The notes under the pieces are model-generated. The model did not search any database and was not told the origin of the DNA. It was given only the letters and a program-made list of their open reading frames with translations. DNA of 64,000 bases from Myxococcales bacterium. Lineage in GTDB: Bacteria; Myxococcota_A; Polyangia; Haliangiales; Haliangiaceae. Below are positions 30,553 to 39,110 of this stretch, piece after piece; position 1 is the stretch's first letter; each line of letters begins with the position of its first letter. The stretch lies in NCBI GenBank assembly GCA_016707895.1, contig JADJGV010000037.1, forward strand, positions 62,001 through 126,000, read 5' to 3'. The position numbers and the translations under genes were made by a program.

Positions 30553-32676
30553 GTGGCCCGGGTTCGTCCGTACCGGAAGCACTGGCTGATCGGCCCGGCG
30601 CTCGCTGCGTCGGCGATCGTCCAGCTCGGCGTGGCCGGGGCGTACCAGGCGATGCGGCCGGTGCCGCCGCCGCCGCCGTGGACGCTGACGGTGGCGATCG
30701 AGGGCGAGGGCGAGGGCCAGGTCCGGGTGACCGAGGTCGGCAGCGGCAAGCTGCTCAAGGTGTGCGGCGGCGCCAAGGCGTGTCACCTCGACCTGCCGCG
30801 CGACACCTACGTGACGCTGTCCGCCGAGCGCGGCGACAAGATGACCTTCGAGGGCTGGGACGGCTGCGTCGGGCGCGGCGAGGACGTGCTGGTGTGCGAC
30901 GCGATGATGTTCGTCGACCGCAAGGTGGTCGCCAGCTTCGGCCTGCCGGCCGAGGAGCTGGAGGTCGCGGTGATCCCGACCGTGGCGCCGTCCGACCTGA
31001 CGCTGCCGCCGCTGCTGGTGCCCAAGCCGCCGCCGCCGCCGATCGAGGCCGAGAAGCTCGAGGACGAGCCGCTCGAGGTGGCGATCGCGCCGCTGCCGCC
31101 GCCGCCGCCGGAGATCAAGCCGCCGACCCCGCCGCCGCCGCCGCCGCCCGAGGCCGCCGCGCCCAAGCCGCCCGTCCAGCCGCCGCCGTCGAACCTGCGC
31201 ATGGTCGAGGTGCCGGATCAGGACGAGGTCAAGGACGCGCCCGAGGACGCGACCCACCTCTCGGACAAGAACCGCGACGTCGCCGAGGAGACCGCCGCCA
31301 AGGACACCAACCTCGACCAGGCGTCCGACGGCGAGACCCCGCCCAGCGAGGAGTCGCCCGACACCACCAGCCCGGAGATCGGCGGCCCCGACGATCGCAT
31401 CGCCGCGCTCGAGACCGCCGAGTCCGAGTTCAACGATCGCGATCGCACCAGCGATCGCAGCGGCGACGACGACCACGCCAAGGGCCAGGTGATCGGCGAG
31501 GCCGGCGACGACGGCCAGGACGGCGAGGGCGGTGACCCCAACCCGGGCCTCCTGGCGATGCGCGGCATCGGTGGTCGCGGCAAGCTCCTCGACGACAAGC
31601 GCGGCGACGGCAAGCGCGAGGGCCCCAAGGGCCTGCCCGGCCTCAACCTGCCGATCACCGATCGCGACTACGAGCGCGCGATCGGCAAGGACAAGGCCGA
31701 CAAGGAGCAGCTCCTGGCCAAGGCCCGGATGTCGGCCCGCAAGGGCCGCTGGGAGCGCAAGCTCGAGGCGATCAAGAGCTCGCTCGAGAACTTCACGCCC
31801 GACGTCAAGCCGGGCAACCAGACCGCGCTCAAGACCCGGGCGTCGCCGTTCGCGGTCTTCATCGCGCGCATGCACCGCCGGGTCCACGAGCTGTGGGGCT
31901 TCGGCTTCCTGGCCCACCTCGACGGCGAGTCGTCGAGCCACCCGCTCAACGACTTCGACCTGTACACGGTCATCGAGGCGTCGATCAACCCCGACGGCAC
32001 CGTCCACAAGACGACGATCACCCACAGCTCGGGCAAGCTCGAGTTCGACGTCGCCGCGATCGACACGCTGATCTCGGCGTCGCCGTTCGAGGAGACGCCC
32101 GAGGCGATCCGCTCGGCCGACGGCCGCGTCTACCTGCGCTGGGGCTTCTACCGCAACTGGCGGCAGTGCGGCACGTTCAACGTCGAGCCGTACATCCTCG
32201 ACTCGGTGCCCAACGCCGAGCCGCTCGACGACAGCCAGCTGGCGCTGGCCGGCAAGCCGCGGCGCGGCGATCGCCCGGTGACGCCGTCGGCCGACGACAC
32301 CACGCCGGCGCCCAGCCCGGTGGCCAAGGATCAGCACGTCGACTACGCGGCCAACATGTGGATGGCCGGCTTCGCCTCGGCGTCGACCGCGCGCATGCTG
32401 CGGGTGTCGGGCACGCCGTTCGGCGCCGGCGACGCGGTCGCGGCCGAGCGCCCCGAGGAGCTGAAGGCGGTCTACGAGGGCCTGCTGGTCGAGTCGGGCG
32501 CGCTCAAGCGCTTCGAGGTGCTGACCGCGGCGGCGTTCACCGCCAAGAGCCACATCGCGGTCACGGCCGAGGCCGGCGCGATGGTCATCCTGGTCGAGGC
32601 GTCGAAGGCGACGTTCGGCGTGGTGCTGACGCCGACCCGCTCGGGCGACTACCGCGCCACCGCGATCGTCCGCTGA
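30553..32676 (+). CDS. TonB-like protein with Pro-rich linker and InlB-like repeat
   Basis: Encodes 707 residues from GTG. There is one N-terminal membrane helix (about residues 10-30), so the protein is anchored in the inner membrane and faces the periplasm. Next is an InlB-type repeat (DTYVTLSAERGDKMTFEGWDGC), then a Pro-rich spacer (PPPPPIEAEKLEDEPLEVAIAPLPPPPPEIKP), a long acidic linker, and near residue 440 a TonB-like C-terminal domain (FAVFIARMHRRVHELWGFGFLAHLD, then YTVIEASINPDGTVHKTTITHSSG). This layout suits an energy transducer spanning the periplasm, though with 250 extra residues after the TonB domain. No ExbB/ExbD genes are nearby. The family remains a probable assignment. Confidence 0.72.
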   Translation: MARVRPYRKHWLIGPALAASAIVQLGVAGAYQAMRPVPPPPPWTLTVAIEGEGEGQVRVTEVGSGKLLKVCGGAKACHLDLPRDTYVTLSAERGDKMTFEGWDGCVGRGEDVLVCDAMMFVDRKVVASFGLPAEELEVAVIPTVAPSDLTLPPLLVPKPPPPPIEAEKLEDEPLEVAIAPLPPPPPEIKPPTPPPPPPPEAAAPKPPVQPPPSNLRMVEVPDQDEVKDAPEDATHLSDKNRDVAEETAAKDTNLDQASDGETPPSEESPDTTSPEIGGPDDRIAALETAESEFNDRDRTSDRSGDDDHAKGQVIGEAGDDGQDGEGGDPNPGLLAMRGIGGRGKLLDDKRGDGKREGPKGLPGLNLPITDRDYERAIGKDKADKEQLLAKARMSARKGRWERKLEAIKSSLENFTPDVKPGNQTALKTRASPFAVFIARMHRRVHELWGFGFLAHLDGESSSHPLNDFDLYTVIEASINPDGTVHKTTITHSSGKLEFDVAAIDTLISASPFEETPEAIRSADGRVYLRWGFYRNWRQCGTFNVEPYILDSVPNAEPLDDSQLALAGKPRRGDRPVTPSADDTTPAPSPVAKDQHVDYAANMWMAGFASASTARMLRVSGTPFGAGDAVAAERPEELKAVYEGLLVESGALKRFEVLTAAAFTAKSHIAVTAEAGAMVILVEASKATFGVVLTPTRSGDYRATAIVR

Positions 32677-32707
32677 GACCTCGAGCGGGCGCGCCGCGCG
32701 TGGCGAC

Positions 32708-33742
32708 CTACTGGCCCTGGTGCGCGGGCAGCGCGTACAGCTCGCACGGCTGCGTGTAGTGCAGCGTGGTGCCGTCGTCGACCGGCGTGCCGGGGTTGTT
32801 GCGGTGCAGGACGCCGCCGCCCCAGTTGAACTGGCCGTCGATGAACGCCAGCATCACGCACATCTCCTGATCGCCGACGCCCCAGCGCACCGTGCGCGTG
32901 CGATCGCTCTGGAACGTGCACGAGAACCGCAGGCGATCGAAGCCGGTCAGATCGAAGGCCGGCGTCAGCGCCTGGCCGGCCGGCTCGCCGATCGCGCTCA
33001 TCGTCGAGAACACCGTGGCGTCGCCGCTGGCGCGGCCGGCGACGATCTCGATCTTGCGGCCGAGGTCATGGTAGTGCGGCAGCGCGTAGTAGACCTTGAG
33101 GTCGAGCGGGCCGCCGATGACCTCGGCGAACCGCTCGCCGAGCGGGCAGTCGACGGTGAACTCGGCGGTGCGGCCGGGCGGGATCTCGAGCGCCTCGTAG
33201 GTCAAGGACAGCGCGGCCAGCCGGGTGGTGACGTCGGCGGCGGCGATCGGCGTCAGCGTCAGATCGAGCGGCGTGGTCAGCGGCTGATCGCTGGCGTTGA
33301 GCAGGTGGACGCCGGCGACGACCTTGGCGTGGGGCGGGATGACGATCACCACGCCGGGCGGGAACGCCTGGGTCTCGTCGATCGCCTGGGTCGACTGCGC
33401 GAACAAGACGCCGCCCATCGCCGCCGCGAGCGCCTCGTCGTAGCTGCGGCTGTCGCAGTCCCAGCTGCCGTCGGGGCCGGCGTAGGAGGTCTCGGGCACC
33501 CAGAACCAGTTGGAGTGGTGGAAGCCGCTGCCGGTCGCCAGCGTCACCGCGTTGACGTAGAGCGGCTGATCGTTGCCGAGCGTCCAGCTGACGCAGCGGT
33601 TGGTGACCTCCTCGCCGGCGGCGACGGTGTACGTGTCGATGCGCTTGGTCAGCGGGGCGGGCGCGCCCGCGGCGTCGGGTTCGACCGCGGCCGGGGACGA
33701 GCATGCAGCGAGGGCGAGCACCGCGAGCGTCAGACGCACCAT
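32708..33742 (-). CDS. Lipoprotein resembling copper type II ascorbate-dependent monooxygenases
   Basis: Encodes 344 residues. MVRLTLAVLALAAC is a lipoprotein signal (Cys14). All six copper ligands of peptidylglycine alpha-hydroxylating/dopamine beta-monooxygenase enzymes can be placed: His75-His76 (GFHHSNW) and His146 (VAGVHLLNA) for CuH, and His223, His225 (LPHYHDLG) and Met294 (GDQEMC) for CuM. These enzymes use ascorbate and O2 to hydroxylate C-H bonds. Bacterial members are little studied. The spacing supports a true homologue, but overall identity cannot be judged without alignment. It is a single gene, divergent from the MBL-fold gene at 33796 across 53 bases. Confidence 0.7.
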   Translation of the reverse strand: MVRLTLAVLALAACSSPAAVEPDAAGAPAPLTKRIDTYTVAAGEEVTNRCVSWTLGNDQPLYVNAVTLATGSGFHHSNWFWVPETSYAGPDGSWDCDSRSYDEALAAAMGGVLFAQSTQAIDETQAFPPGVVIVIPPHAKVVAGVHLLNASDQPLTTPLDLTLTPIAAADVTTRLAALSLTYEALEIPPGRTAEFTVDCPLGERFAEVIGGPLDLKVYYALPHYHDLGRKIEIVAGRASGDATVFSTMSAIGEPAGQALTPAFDLTGFDRLRFSCTFQSDRTRTVRWGVGDQEMCVMLAFIDGQFNWGGGVLHRNNPGTPVDDGTTLHYTQPCELYALPAHQGQ

Positions 33743-33795
33743 CGGCCGATGGTAACGGCGCTGCCGGGTCGGCGCCATGGAGTAAAGTGGCAGCC

Positions 33796-35040
33796 ATGTC
33801 GACGCTCCTCGCCTGGGCCGAGTCGCTGTGGACCGGCGCCGTCACCACCGATCACGGGTCGATCCTCACCGGCGGCATCGGCGCGCCGATCACCGAGGTG
33901 GCGCCCGGGGTGGCGTTCCTCGCCAACTTCGCCAACGTGATCGCCGTCGACGGCGGCGCCGAGCTCGGGCTGATCGACACCGGCAGCCCGATGACCGCGT
34001 CGCGGGTGTTCGACGAGGTCGGCCGCTGGCGGGCGGCGCCGGTGGTCGCCGCGATCTACACCCACGGCCACGTCGACCACGCGATGGGCATGGGCCCGTT
34101 CGACGCCGCGGCGGTGGCGGCGGGCCGGCCGCGGCCCCGGGTCTACGCCCATGAGGCGGTCGCGGCGCGCTTCGATCGGTACCGCCTGACCGCGGGCTGG
34201 AACGGCGCGATCAACCGCCGCCAGTTCCGCATCCCGGGCCTGGCCTGGCCCACCGAGTACCGCTACCCCGACGTCACGTACCGCGGCCAGTGGAAGCTGG
34301 CGATCGGCGAGCAGAAGGCCGAGCTGCACCACGCGCTCGGCGAGACCGACGACCACACCTGGATCTGGCTGCCGGGGCCGCGGGTGCTGTGCACCGGCGA
34401 TCTGTTCATCTGGGCCGCGCCGAACTGCGGCAACCCGCAGAAGGTCCAGCGCTACGTACGCGAGTGGGCCGACGCCCTCGACGCGATGCGCGCGCTGGCG
34501 CCGGCGGTGCTGCTGCCCGGGCACGGCCCGCCGATCATCGGCGAGGCGCGGGTGGCGCAGGCGCTGGGCGAGACGGCGACGCTCCTGCGCACGCTGCACG
34601 ATCAGACCGTGGCGGCGATGAACCAGGGGCTGACGCTCGACGACGTGATCGCCGCGGTGACGGTGCCGCGCGAGCTGCTCGAGCGGCCGTACCTGCGGCC
34701 GGTCTACGACGATCCCGCGTTCATCATCCGCAACGTCTGGCGCCGCTACGGCGGCTGGTGGGACGGCAACCCGGCGCACCTGTTGCCGCCGCGCGAGCGC
34801 GCGCTGGCCGCCGAGGTGACCAGCCTGGCCGGCGGCGCCGCGGCGCTGGCGGCGCGGGCCGAGGCGGTGGCCGACGCCGATCTGGCACTGGCCTGCCAGC
34901 TCGCCGAGTGGGCGGCGGCGGCGGCGCCTGACGACGAGGGCGTGCGCCGGGTGCGCGCGGCGCTGTACAAGCGCCGGGCCGATAGCCAGCCCAGCCTGAT
35001 GGCCAAGAGCATCTTCACGGCGGCCAGCGAGGGGCGATGA
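33796..35040 (+). CDS. MBL-fold hydrolase, alkyl sulfatase-like
   Basis: Encodes 414 residues. The zinc motif THGHVDHAMG (His90, His92, Asp94, His95) and later TGDLF and LPGHGPPI are typical metallo-beta-lactamase ligands. The C-terminal helical part (LYLRPVYDDPAFIIRNVWRRYGGWWDGNPAHLLP) is the dimerisation region of SdsA/BDS1-type alkyl sulfatases, so sulfate-ester cleavage is the best guess. No signal peptide is apparent. It starts a three-gene operon: its stop overlaps the phosphoesterase start by 4 bases. Confidence 0.82.
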   Translation: MSTLLAWAESLWTGAVTTDHGSILTGGIGAPITEVAPGVAFLANFANVIAVDGGAELGLIDTGSPMTASRVFDEVGRWRAAPVVAAIYTHGHVDHAMGMGPFDAAAVAAGRPRPRVYAHEAVAARFDRYRLTAGWNGAINRRQFRIPGLAWPTEYRYPDVTYRGQWKLAIGEQKAELHHALGETDDHTWIWLPGPRVLCTGDLFIWAAPNCGNPQKVQRYVREWADALDAMRALAPAVLLPGHGPPIIGEARVAQALGETATLLRTLHDQTVAAMNQGLTLDDVIAAVTVPRELLERPYLRPVYDDPAFIIRNVWRRYGGWWDGNPAHLLPPRERALAAEVTSLAGGAAALAARAEAVADADLALACQLAEWAAAAAPDDEGVRRVRAALYKRRADSQPSLMAKSIFTAASEGR

Positions 35041-36230
35041 CGCTGGGCCAGCTGGCGCCGATCGTCATCGGCACGGCGGTGCAGGTCGGCTTCCACTACG
35101 TCCTGTGGCGGCGGCTGGTGCGCGATCCCGGCTGGTCGGCGCGGGCGCGGCGCGCGGCCACCGCGGCGATCGTGCTGCTCGGCGTGTCGACGCCGACGAC
35201 GATCTGGCTCAACCGCGCCGACGTGGCGTGGATCGGGCCGACCTTGGGCTGGGTCGCGTTCCCGTGGATGGCGCTGGTCGCGATCACCGTGTGCGTGCTG
35301 GGCGCGCTCGACCTGGGGCAGCTGGCGTGGGCCGGCTGGCGGCGGGTCCGGGCGCGGCGCGGCGGCGCGGCCGAGGCCCCGCGCGATCCGTCGCGGCGGC
35401 GGGCGCTGGCGCGGATGACCGGCGGCGCGGCGGTGGTGGCGTCGACCGCGACCGTCGCCGCCGGGCTGCGCACCGCGCTGGGCGACCCCGAGGTCACCAC
35501 CGTCGAGGTCGCGATCCGCGGCCTCGACCCGCGCTTCGACGGGTTCGTGATCGCGCAGCTCACCGATCTGCACGTCGGCATGACGATCGATCGCGACTAC
35601 GTCGCGCGGGTCGTGGCGCAGGTCAACGCGATCGGCGCCGACGTGATCGCGGTGACCGGCGACATGGTCGACGGCACGGTGGCGGCGCTGGCCCACGACG
35701 TCGCGCCGCTGGCCGAGCTGCGCGCGCCCGACGGCGTCTACTTCGTGATCGGCAACCACGAGCTGTACGCCGGCGTCGAGCCGTGGCGGCGCCACCTGGC
35801 GCAGCTCGGGCTGACCCCGCTGCGCAACCAGCACGTCGTGCTGCGGCGGGGCGTCGCGGCGCTGGTGATCGCCGGCGTCGACGATCACACCGGCGGCAGG
35901 TTCGGCGCCGCCCACGCGCCGCGCTACGACGACGCGCTGGCCGGGCGCCCGGCCGCCGCGCCGGTGGTGCTCCTGGCGCACCAGCCCCGGCAGATCGTCC
36001 ACGCGATCCGCCACGGCGTCGCGCTGCAGCTGTCGGGGCACACCCACGGCGGGCAGGTGTGGCCGTGGCACTTCGTCGTCGCGCTGCAGCAGGGCGGGCG
36101 CGTCGCCGGCCGCTACGACGAGGGCGGCACGACGCTGTACGTCTGCCGCGGCGCCGGCTACTGGGGCCCGCCGGTCCGCGTCGGCGCGCCGCCGGAGATC
36201 GCGCGGATCGTGCTGCGGGCGGCCGCGTGA
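35037..36230 (+). CDS. Membrane-anchored metallophosphoesterase
   Basis: Encodes 397 residues. Three hydrophobic segments fill the first 90 residues, followed by a cytosolic or periplasmic linker with a twin-Arg-like SRRRAL before a fourth hydrophobic stretch. The calcineurin-like domain from residue 155 shows every metal motif: LTDLHVG, GDMVDG, GNHELY, AHQPRQ and SGHTHGGQVW. It is related to the YaeI/YkuE group that hydrolyses lipid or nucleotide phosphoesters; the substrate is unknown. It overlaps both neighbours by 4 bases (ATGA, GTGA). Confidence 0.9.
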   Translation: MTLGQLAPIVIGTAVQVGFHYVLWRRLVRDPGWSARARRAATAAIVLLGVSTPTTIWLNRADVAWIGPTLGWVAFPWMALVAITVCVLGALDLGQLAWAGWRRVRARRGGAAEAPRDPSRRRALARMTGGAAVVASTATVAAGLRTALGDPEVTTVEVAIRGLDPRFDGFVIAQLTDLHVGMTIDRDYVARVVAQVNAIGADVIAVTGDMVDGTVAALAHDVAPLAELRAPDGVYFVIGNHELYAGVEPWRRHLAQLGLTPLRNQHVVLRRGVAALVIAGVDDHTGGRFGAAHAPRYDDALAGRPAAAPVVLLAHQPRQIVHAIRHGVALQLSGHTHGGQVWPWHFVVALQQGGRVAGRYDEGGTTLYVCRGAGYWGPPVRVGAPPEIARIVLRAAA

Positions 36231-37117
36231 GGCGCGCGCTGGCGGCAGTGGCGGGCCTGGCCGCGTTGGTCGCCTGCGGGTCGCGCGGGCCGGGGATCGA
36301 TCGCGAGCGCGCGGCCGCGACGTTCACCCGCGTCGCGATCGACACCCGCGGCGATCACGGCCTGTCGGGGCTGGCGGTCGACGCCGGCGGGACGATGTGG
36401 ACCGTCGCCGAGCGCGGCGCGGTGGCGCTGGCGATCACGCTCGACGGCGATCGCGCGACCGCGGTCCGCTACCCCGTGCGTGGCGTGCCGGCCGACGAGG
36501 ATCTCGAGGCGGTGGCGATCGCGGCCGACGGGCTGTGGGTCGGCACCGAGGGCCGCGAGCGCGGCGTCGCGCGGGTGTTCCACCTGGTGCGTCAGGGCGA
36601 CGCGCTGGTCGCGACCGGCGCGCCGATCGAGCTGCGCCAGGCCGAGGTCGGCGTCGAGATCGGCGCCAACCACGGCGCTGAGGGCGTGTGCGGCGCCGGC
36701 GACGTCGTCGCGATCGCGCTCGAGACCGCGGGCGGCAGCGGCGCCCAACGGTGGGCGCCGATCGTCAGCGTCGACGTGGCGGGCGGCGCGCGGCGGGTGC
36801 AGCGGGTGGCGCTGACCACCACCACCGGCAAGCTGTCGGCGCTCGACTGCTGGCGCGACGGCGCGCGCACCTGGGCGGTCGCGGTCGAGCGGCACTTCGC
36901 CGTGACCCGCCTGCTGCGCTTCGAGCTCGGCGGCGCCGACGCGACGATCACGCCCGAGGTGCTGCTCGATCTCGGGCCGATCCTGCGCGGCAGCCTCAAC
37001 CTCGAGGGGCTCGTCCGGTTACCGGACGGTCGCTTGGTGGCGGTGGTCGACAACCAGTACCGCACGATCACCGGCCCCGACGAGCTGCTGGTGTTCGCCG
37101 CGCCGCTGGCGCCGTGA
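36227..37117 (+). CDS. Lipoprotein of unknown function, beta-propeller-like
   Basis: Encodes 296 residues from GTG, overlapping the phosphoesterase stop by 4 bases. The signal ends in ALVAC (Cys17). The mature part has repeated strands with DGLWVGTEGRERG, EDLEAVAIA and NLEGLVRLPDGRLVAVVDNQYRT, and resembles the esterase-like-activity-of-phytase and SdiA-regulated propellers. In that family a conserved ExE/Asn network binds calcium. It is the last of three coupled genes with the MBL hydrolase and phosphoesterase, hinting at a common role in breaking down phosphate or sulfate esters; that is inference. Confidence 0.68.
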   Translation: MRRALAAVAGLAALVACGSRGPGIDRERAAATFTRVAIDTRGDHGLSGLAVDAGGTMWTVAERGAVALAITLDGDRATAVRYPVRGVPADEDLEAVAIAADGLWVGTEGRERGVARVFHLVRQGDALVATGAPIELRQAEVGVEIGANHGAEGVCGAGDVVAIALETAGGSGAQRWAPIVSVDVAGGARRVQRVALTTTTGKLSALDCWRDGARTWAVAVERHFAVTRLLRFELGGADATITPEVLLDLGPILRGSLNLEGLVRLPDGRLVAVVDNQYRTITGPDELLVFAAPLAP

Positions 37118-37157
37118 GCGGCGCGGCGGCCGCGGGGGAGGGAGGCCGCCCAGCAGC

Positions 37158-38687
37158 TCAGTACTTGGGCCACTCGTGGCAGCACACCGCGACCAGCTGG
37201 CTCGACGCCTGCGACGCGCCGACGCCGTCGGCGGTGCACGCCTGGACGAACGCGAAGGTGAAGGACCCGACGATCTGCGACGTCCACGACCGCCCGGGGT
37301 TCGGCAGGCCCGCGTAGCAGATCGCCGCGCGCCACTGGTTGAGCGAGCAGATGCCGGCGCGGAACTGCCCGTCGCAGTAGTTGGCGGCCTGGTCCCAGGT
37401 GGCGAACGGGCCGGACGCGAAGCACAGCGTGGAGAACGCCTGGTCGACCTGGGTCATCCCCGCGGGACAGGTCGTGACCGACGTCGGGCCGGCCGGGCCC
37501 TGCGGGCCGGTGAGGCCGATGGGGCCTTGCGGGCCGGTCGCGCCGGTGAGGCCGGTGAAGCCGATCGGGCCTTGGGGGCCGGTGGCGCCGGTGGCGCCGG
37601 TGGCGCCCGTCGCGCCGGTGAGGCCGGTGAGGCCTTGCGGACCTTGGGGACCTTGCGGCCCTGTCGCGCCGGTGGCGCCCGTCGCGCCGGTGAGGCCGGT
37701 GAGGCCCTGCGGACCTTGGGGCCCTTGCGGCCCTGTCGCGCCGGTGGCGCCCGTCGCGCCGGTGAGGCCGGTGAGGCCTTGCAGACCTTGCGGCCCCTGG
37801 GGCCCGGTGGCGCCGGTGGCACCCGCCGCGCCCGTGAGGCCGGTGAGGCCTTGCAGACCTTGCGGCCCCTGGGGGCCGGCGGCGCCGGTGGCACCCGTCG
37901 CGCCGGTGAGCCCGGTGATGCCGATCGGTCCCTGCGGGCCCGTCGCGCCGGTGAGGCCGATCGGTCCTTGCGGGCCCGTCGCGCCGGTGAGGCCGGTGAG
38001 GCCGATCGGTCCTTGCGGGCCCGTCGCGCCGGTGAGGCCGGTGAGGCCGATCGGTCCCTGCGGGCCGGTCGCGCCGGTCGCGCCAGTGAGGCCGATCGGT
38101 CCCTGCGGGCCGGTCGCGCCGGTGAGGCCGGTGAGGCCGATGGGACCCTGGGGACCCATCGGGCCGGCCAAGCCCATCGGTCCCTGCGGACCCACCAGCC
38201 CCGTCGGATCGCCGACCCAGCGGCCGGCGTCGTCGATGACCGGCGTCGCGCCGATGAACACGCTGTCCGGGTGGATCGCGCCGAGCACGTCGCCCGCGTA
38301 CGTCGCGTACGGCACGCTGACCAGCTCCTCGCGCGGCGTCATCTCGGGATCGGCGCCGACCTTGATGCCGAGGTAGCGCGGCGTGCCGTCGAGCGCGGGC
38401 AGGGCGACCGTCCCGCCGAGGCCGACGATGAAGTAGCCGTCGTCGAGCGTGACGGTGTGCGCCTCGGTCCACAGCGCGGTCCCGCCGCTGGGCAGGTCGT
38501 ACAGCGCGAACTCCATCGCGATGTCGCCGACGACCGGCGCGCCGGCGTTGTCGAACAGGCGCCCGGTCTGGGTCCACAGCGCCGGCACGTCGCCGGGGGC
38601 GGCGTCGGCGCGCGGCGCGGCGGCGATCGCCATGGCGAGGAACGCGAGGGTGGCGAGCAGTGAGCGCATGCGATGGCTCCGCGTCAT
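37158..38687 (-). CDS. Secreted collagen-like protein with Cys-rich C-terminal domain
   Basis: Encodes 509 residues. A signal peptide (about 30 residues) is followed by an N-terminal domain of 130 residues that contains VPYATYAGDVLG. Residues about 163-401 are pure Gly-x-y triplets built from repeats such as GPQGPIGLTGLTGATG, some 80 triplets and thus long enough for a collagen triple helix. The last 108 residues hold nine Cys and a motif CPAGMTQVDQ found after bacterial collagen stalks. It is likely a trimeric stalked surface protein. The start at 38687 overlaps the upstream lipoprotein stop by 4 bases; ATG 38669 is an alternative start. The DNA repeat makes length change by slippage likely. 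Confidence 0.88.
   Translation of the reverse strand: MTRSHRMRSLLATLAFLAMAIAAAPRADAAPGDVPALWTQTGRLFDNAGAPVVGDIAMEFALYDLPSGGTALWTEAHTVTLDDGYFIVGLGGTVALPALDGTPRYLGIKVGADPEMTPREELVSVPYATYAGDVLGAIHPDSVFIGATPVIDDAGRWVGDPTGLVGPQGPMGLAGPMGPQGPIGLTGLTGATGPQGPIGLTGATGATGPQGPIGLTGLTGATGPQGPIGLTGLTGATGPQGPIGLTGATGPQGPIGITGLTGATGATGAAGPQGPQGLQGLTGLTGAAGATGATGPQGPQGLQGLTGLTGATGATGATGPQGPQGPQGLTGLTGATGATGATGPQGPQGPQGLTGLTGATGATGATGATGPQGPIGFTGLTGATGPQGPIGLTGPQGPAGPTSVTTCPAGMTQVDQAFSTLCFASGPFATWDQAANYCDGQFRAGICSLNQWRAAICYAGLPNPGRSWTSQIVGSFTFAFVQACTADGVGASQASSQLVAVCCHEWPKY
37485..38201 (-). repeat. Collagen-type coding repeat
   Basis: Tandem imperfect repeats of 9, 18 and 27 bases encode Gly-x-y triplets of the collagen-like protein. 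Similar blocks occur in three groups with near-identical copies, so recent duplication and length variation between strains are likely. The opposite strand holds a long Pro-rich open frame, which is a by-product of the codon pattern. Confidence 0.85.
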
Positions 38688-39004
38688 GGCTGGGTGGCGC
38701 CGGTGATGCCGCCGCGGCGCTGGTACGACGGCGAGCGGGTCGAGCCGTCGCCGCTGCGCAGCGTGCCGTACAGCTTGTAGTTCGGGCTCTGGGCCTCGAC
38801 CGCGCCGGTCACCGTGCCGGTGCCCGGGTGGCCCACGGCGGCGTCCAGGCCGGGCGCGTCGATCGGCGCGTCGATGACGTCGCCACCGGCGTCGACCGCG
38901 AGCGTGTCGATCGGCCCGGCGTCGATGATCTTCGAGCCGCCCTTGCCGCACGCGGCCACGGCGAACACGAGCCCGAGGACGACGGCGGCGCGCATCAGCG
39001 GCAT
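38684..39004 (-). CDS. Small lipoprotein with Asp/Ala-rich linker
   Basis: Encodes 106 residues. The signal MPLMRAAVVLGLVFAVAAC ends in a clear lipobox, followed by a repeat-like linker (IDAGPIDTLAVDAGGDVIDAPIDAPGLDAA) and a short basic C-terminus (TGAVEAQSPNYKLYGTLRSGDG). No domain is recognised. Its stop overlaps the collagen-like gene by 4 bases, so both are made together and may sit at the same surface. The in-frame ATG at 38995 is another possible start. Confidence 0.7.
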   Translation of the reverse strand: MPLMRAAVVLGLVFAVAACGKGGSKIIDAGPIDTLAVDAGGDVIDAPIDAPGLDAAVGHPGTGTVTGAVEAQSPNYKLYGTLRSGDGSTRSPSYQRRGGITGATQP

Positions 39005-39060
39005 CGTCCCGGTTCACCCTCCAGGCGTCAACCCTCGATTCGCCGCGACCCGAAAACGAT

Positions 39061-39088
39061 CACGCCCGGACCGAGCGGCCCGGGCGTG
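39061..39088 (-). terminator. Rho-independent terminator of the M43 metalloprotease gene
   Basis: Perfect 9-base arms CACGCCCGG (39061-39069) and CCGGGCGTG (39080-39088) enclose a 10-base loop. On the minus strand it lies 22 bases after the stop codon of the metalloprotease and is followed by ATCGTTTT, a short T run. Confidence 0.65.
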
Positions 39089-39110
39089 GCGTGGCGATGC
39101 GAGCGTGCCG

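Noticed and set aside
37381..38376. Long Pro-rich frame on the plus strand
   Set aside because: It is the complement of the Gly-x-y collagen repeat; the repeat pattern alone keeps it open, and there is no start context.
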